From the NCBI RefSeq assembly GCF_001619875.1, contig NZ_LRFC01000037.1:207257-271256 (forward strand): DNA of 64,000 nucleotides. Reading direction: 5' to 3'. How positions within the stretch are numbered: the first letter of the stretch is position 1; each line of letters opens with the position of its first letter. The notes under the pieces are model-generated. The model had not been told where the DNA came from, did no database searches, and was given only the letters and a program-made list of their open reading frames with translations. Of this stretch, positions 61,517 to 64,000 are shown one piece after another. A program made the position numbers and the translations under genes. This DNA is from Fictibacillus phosphorivorans (lineage in GTDB: Bacteria > Bacillota > Bacilli > Bacillales > Fictibacillaceae).

Positions 61517-62602
61517 TTAGTTTTTTACCCATTTATAAAATTGTTTTAAATCATTAAAATAGCTATATCTTATTACTTTATCACGTTGTAATCTACCTAC
61601 TACTATACCAGGGGCAATATTTATTGAATTTGCAAATCTAATAACTTTTTGTTTTGTTATTGGTTTTGATGTAATTAAATTCTCATAAAAATGTTTAGGG
61701 ATTAATGTATTTGCCGCAAAACTATTTGCTTCGTCTTCTTTTTCAGCATAGATCTCATCGGTAATACCTTCAATAAATGTGAGTTTTTTACCGTGTAATA
61801 ATATATGTGCTGCTTCATGAAAAAAAGTAAACCATAAATGGTCATTCGACTTATAACGCAAGCTAAGACTTATTAATGCTTTTTGAGAATTGACCCATTT
61901 CGTAGCTCCACTGACTTTACAACCTGGTATTTCTTGAAGAAACACTACTGCGACACCGGCTTTCGAGCAAATTTCTACCAATTTAGGGATGAAAACATTA
62001 GGGTCCTTTTCGTTGGTTAGCTCTCTGCATTCTATAATTGCTTCTTTAAACATTTTTTCATCAAATGGACTACATGAAATTGACTCAGCATTAAGTTCTG
62101 CCTTTCTTAACCATGCAGAGATAGCACCTTGATTACTATCATCGGATTTCCTAAAGGCTACTTTAGGATTCCAGATATCTTCCCAAGTTTCTACGGAGGC
62201 TACACCAAAAAACTTCAAAACTTCCCTAAGTTGATCAGTATCATTTTTAAAAGAGCTTATCCATCCCATTTTTTTCATTTCTTTAATGGGGAACTTTTCT
62301 AACCAGCCTTCACTCTCTTTTAAAAGTTCACTTTCTTTAACAAGGGCAAGTGATTCACGATAATTTTTTTCGAGGTTGTTCCAAAAAGACGCTGGAACCC
62401 CTAATACTTTTTCAAACTGTAATGCAGTATCTGGTGTGATACTTATCGTCCCTTTAATTATACCGTTAATTGTTTTGGTAGGTCTTCCTGTCCGTTTTGC
62501 TAATTCAGCTTGACTTAAACCTTTTGACTCAATAGTTTCCATTAGCGTCTCGCCTGGGATTACTATAAAATCGGGCTCGAAATCATAAAATTGTTCAACC
62601 AT
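61517..62602 (-). CDS. HigA-type antitoxin fused to ImmA/IrrE metallopeptidase
   Basis: The protein is about 361 residues. The N-terminal HTH (about residues 12-75, PGETLMETIESKGLSQAELA, RTGRPTKTINGII) is of the HigA/VapA type. The C-terminal ImmA/IrrE domain carries the zinc motif HEAAH (in FFHEAAHILLHGK) and a later E-D-E-A-N-S-F-A segment. I choose the ATG at 62602, nine bases after GAGGTGG. It overlaps the HigB-like toxin gene by eight bases, toxin first. Confidence 0.88.
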   Translation of the reverse strand: MVEQFYDFEPDFIVIPGETLMETIESKGLSQAELAKRTGRPTKTINGIIKGTISITPDTALQFEKVLGVPASFWNNLEKNYRESLALVKESELLKESEGWLEKFPIKEMKKMGWISSFKNDTDQLREVLKFFGVASVETWEDIWNPKVAFRKSDDSNQGAISAWLRKAELNAESISCSPFDEKMFKEAIIECRELTNEKDPNVFIPKLVEICSKAGVAVVFLQEIPGCKVSGATKWVNSQKALISLSLRYKSNDHLWFTFFHEAAHILLHGKKLTFIEGITDEIYAEKEDEANSFAANTLIPKHFYENLITSKPITKQKVIRFANSINIAPGIVVGRLQRDKVIRYSYFNDLKQFYKWVKN

Positions 62603-62933
62603 GATAATCAACCACCTCTATTATTAAAATGGCCGTAATTTGCCACCAATCATAACCACCATCCGGTTTTAAAGGTGGTGGATCGTTATATGGCTCGAAA
62701 ACCAACCTAAACGGCTGTTTCAGTGTAACTGCAAATTGATTATCTCTATTACCAGTTAACTGATGGCATTCAGGTCCAGGTAAACAACTGATTTCCCCAA
62801 GGTTGCTTGCTGCTTTTAGCTCGGAAAGTCTCATCATTAATTTCTTCGCGATGTCCGGACCCCATTTTTTGACCATTTCTTGCTTATTTGAACATTGTTT
62901 TTGCAATTTTTGCTTCTTAAATTTTATATCCAT
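62595..62933 (-). CDS. HigB/RelE-type toxin
   Basis: This 112-residue protein of the plasmid-maintenance killer type has an N-terminal basic helix region (FKKQKLQKQCSNKQEMVKKWG), then LSELKAAS, PGPECHQLTGNRDNQFAV and FRLVFEP, matching the HigB ribosome-dependent mRNase fold. It precedes the antitoxin gene, the usual higBA order. GGGGAA precedes the ATG. A palindromic operator lies upstream. Confidence 0.85.
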   Translation of the reverse strand: MDIKFKKQKLQKQCSNKQEMVKKWGPDIAKKLMMRLSELKAASNLGEISCLPGPECHQLTGNRDNQFAVTLKQPFRLVFEPYNDPPPLKPDGGYDWWQITAILIIEVVDYHG

Positions 62934-62987
62934 TATATTCCCCTGTAGTGGAAAAGTTATTCACCTAAAAGGTTAATGAAAATGTTG

Positions 62988-63006
62988 ACTGTATTCAGAA
63001 TACACT
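62988..63006 (-). promoter_or_regulatory. Palindromic operator of the toxin-antitoxin operon
   Basis: ACTGTATTCAGAATACACT is a near-perfect palindrome (arms GTATTC/GAATAC plus flanking T/A) 55 bp before the toxin start; a HigA-type HTH would bind it for autorepression. Confidence 0.7.
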
Positions 63007-63019
63007 TATCCCCTAAAAT

Positions 63020-63035
63020 TGTAAATATATTTACA
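63020..63035. promoter_or_regulatory. Perfect 16-bp palindrome
   Basis: TGTAAATATATTTACA is identical to its reverse complement. It lies between the toxin operator and the holin terminator. It may be a second regulator site or part of the toxin promoter. Confidence 0.45.
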
Positions 63036-63040
63036 TAATA

Positions 63041-63067
63041 AAAAAAGCCCCTCTCCGAAGAGAAGGG
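63041..63067 (-). terminator. Intrinsic terminator of the lysis cassette
   Basis: On the minus strand AGCCC-TCTC and GAGA-GGGCT pair around TTCG, followed by a T run. Confidence 0.9.
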
Positions 63068-63074
63068 CTTTCAC

Positions 63075-63362
63075 TTAACGTTCATCTAATTCTTCTTTTA
63101 AAGGTTCTTTCCTCAGTAATGATCGTTGACTATCGCCAATTCCCTCTACTGTAGGATCCTGCACGATACCTAGCATAGATAAAGCCACAAAAATAGCGTT
63201 AGCCACAGCCAACACCCATCCTTTAATCTCTTCAGTTAATACAAAGTCTGTCACTCCTGCACCATTTAGACCAATTGCAATCAATTGCGTGATGATTAAT
63301 AGCTGAGAAATAAAAGCAGTTAGCCATACCGTATTTTTGAAACGAATTTTCCAGTTTATCAT
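63075..63362 (-). CDS. Phage holin (phi LC3/SPP1 type)
   Basis: This 95-residue protein has two membrane helices (TAFISQLLIITQLIAIGLNG and GWVLAVANAIFVALSMLGIV) and a conserved middle and end (VQDPTVEGIGDSQRSL) of the phi LC3/SPP1 holin family (XhlB-like). It forms membrane lesions that release the endolysin at lysis. GGGAGG precedes the ATG. It lies 12 bp after the endolysin gene. Confidence 0.93.
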   Translation of the reverse strand: MINWKIRFKNTVWLTAFISQLLIITQLIAIGLNGAGVTDFVLTEEIKGWVLAVANAIFVALSMLGIVQDPTVEGIGDSQRSLLRKEPLKEELDER

Positions 63363-63374
63363 TACGATCCCTCC

Positions 63375-64000
63375 CTAAAATAGCTTCTCCCATGTAGCTG
63401 GGCCAACAATTCCATCTTGCTTAAGTTTCTTTCTCTTCTGATAAGCTTTAACAGCTGCTTCAGTTTTTGACCCAAAAATACCGTCGGCTTCTACGCCAAC
63501 GGCTCGTTGAATTCTCTTTATGTTTTCTTTATCATTAGACCCTTTTTTAATAAGGTGACCTGGATAAGAAACGATTGCCTTTGATGATGGTTTCTTTTTT
63601 CCTTGAACTGGTTTTTGTTGAGCCGGAGCAAGCTTAGCAAATGTCTGTGGACCAGCTATACCGTCAACAGATAGTCCCTTTCTTTGTTGAAAATCCCGAA
63701 CAGCATACTCTGTTTTCTTACCAAAGATGCCATCAACTGTTAAAGTGAATAACCCCGTTGCATTTAACTTTTGCTGCAGCTGTTTAACTGCCTCTCCTCG
63801 AGATCCGTATTTTAGTAAATCCTGTGGGGCTGGTTCTTTAGGTTGGTTCTCAACGATAGCAATTGGCTCTTCAATCGTTTTACGCGGTCCTGCATTTTTA
63901 GGCAAAATGATAAGACGCTTATTATCATTATTAAAGTTATGTTGAACTTCACCATATTGTTTGAAAGCAATTTGACCACGTAACGAGTCCATATCAAGTG
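63375..64000 (-). CDS. Prophage endolysin, C-terminal part (cut by the window edge)
   Basis: The visible part holds two PG_binding_1 domains: one with GSRGEAVKQLQQKLNATG, VDGIFGKKTEYAVRDFQ, and one at the end with VEADGIFGSKTEAAVKAYQ and a GIVGPATWEKLF close. The frame stays open through position 64000, so the catalytic domain (lysozyme or amidase) lies outside. The internal ATG at 63992 is not a likely start. It is upstream of the holin. Confidence 0.85.
   Translation of the reverse strand, partial: LDMDSLRGQIAFKQYGEVQHNFNNDNKRLIILPKNAGPRKTIEEPIAIVENQPKEPAPQDLLKYGSRGEAVKQLQQKLNATGLFTLTVDGIFGKKTEYAVRDFQQRKGLSVDGIAGPQTFAKLAPAQQKPVQGKKKPSSKAIVSYPGHLIKKGSNDKENIKRIQRAVGVEADGIFGSKTEAAVKAYQKRKKLKQDGIVGPATWEKLF

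Overview
The window looks like chromosomal DNA of an endospore-forming, low-GC Bacillaceae, close to Fictibacillus or Bacillus. Evidence: long runs of gene order match the yt* region of Bacillus subtilis (ytzE, ytzG-like, ytgP/murJ, ytfP, cse60, leuS, ytqA-ytqB, ytpB-ytpA, ytoA, metK, pckA, ytmA, ytlACD, ytkD). Sporulation genes (cse60, cotJABC, kapD, a YjcZ-type gene) are present, ribosome-binding sites are strong GGAGG types, and TTG/GTG starts are frequent. The species call is inference.

Layout. 1-7,300: a free-standing small RNA candidate, ytzE, a repeat element with an 82-bp unit in four copies, a PRC-barrel protein, a pseudouridine synthase, MurJ lipid II flippase, YtfP and Cse60. 7,300-25,600: an SDR protein, a PAS-GGDEF-EAL protein, a rhodanese, leuS with a T-box, bioY with a BirA operator, an MFS transporter, the tRNA wobble-modification pair mnmL-mnmM, terpenoid synthase ytpB with ytpA, ytoA, the cotJ coat operon, a PAP2 phosphatase with a glycosyltransferase, and metK with a SAM riboswitch. 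25,600-33,300: pckA, an MFS/TetR pair with two palindromic operators, ytmA, the YtlACD ABC importer and YtkD. 33,300-37,700: a field of tiny proteins, one behind a c-di-GMP-I riboswitch, and a 3-methyladenine DNA glycosylase. 37,700-48,200: a dicarboxylate/amino-acid symporter behind a ydaO-type (c-di-AMP) riboswitch, a Fur-box iron ABC importer, an SGNH hydrolase, an RCK_C-domain membrane protein, kapD and a YjcZ-type gene.

48,200-57,500 is a cell-wall sugar recovery locus: secreted NagZ and NamZ, MurP (PTS), MupG, MurQ, a GlcNAc-type PTS permease and a GntR/UTRA regulator. The same 19-bp operator precedes both operons. 57,659-57,734 is tRNA-Ala(GGC). From there to the window edge lies one end of a prophage, mostly on the minus strand: endolysin and holin, a HigB/HigA-ImmA toxin-antitoxin pair, SOS-box-linked small regulators, an FtsK-like ATPase and a replication-relaxation protein.

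The most unusual structure is a set of intergenic arrays of short degenerate repeats with an exact 20- or 21-bp period. Each array uses a different motif, and each fills a gap between convergent genes (6,721-6,990; 17,387-17,480; 23,632-23,740). A second family of longer dispersed intergenic repeats with shared ends occurs at 872-1,345, 33,981-34,100 and 43,497-43,766.
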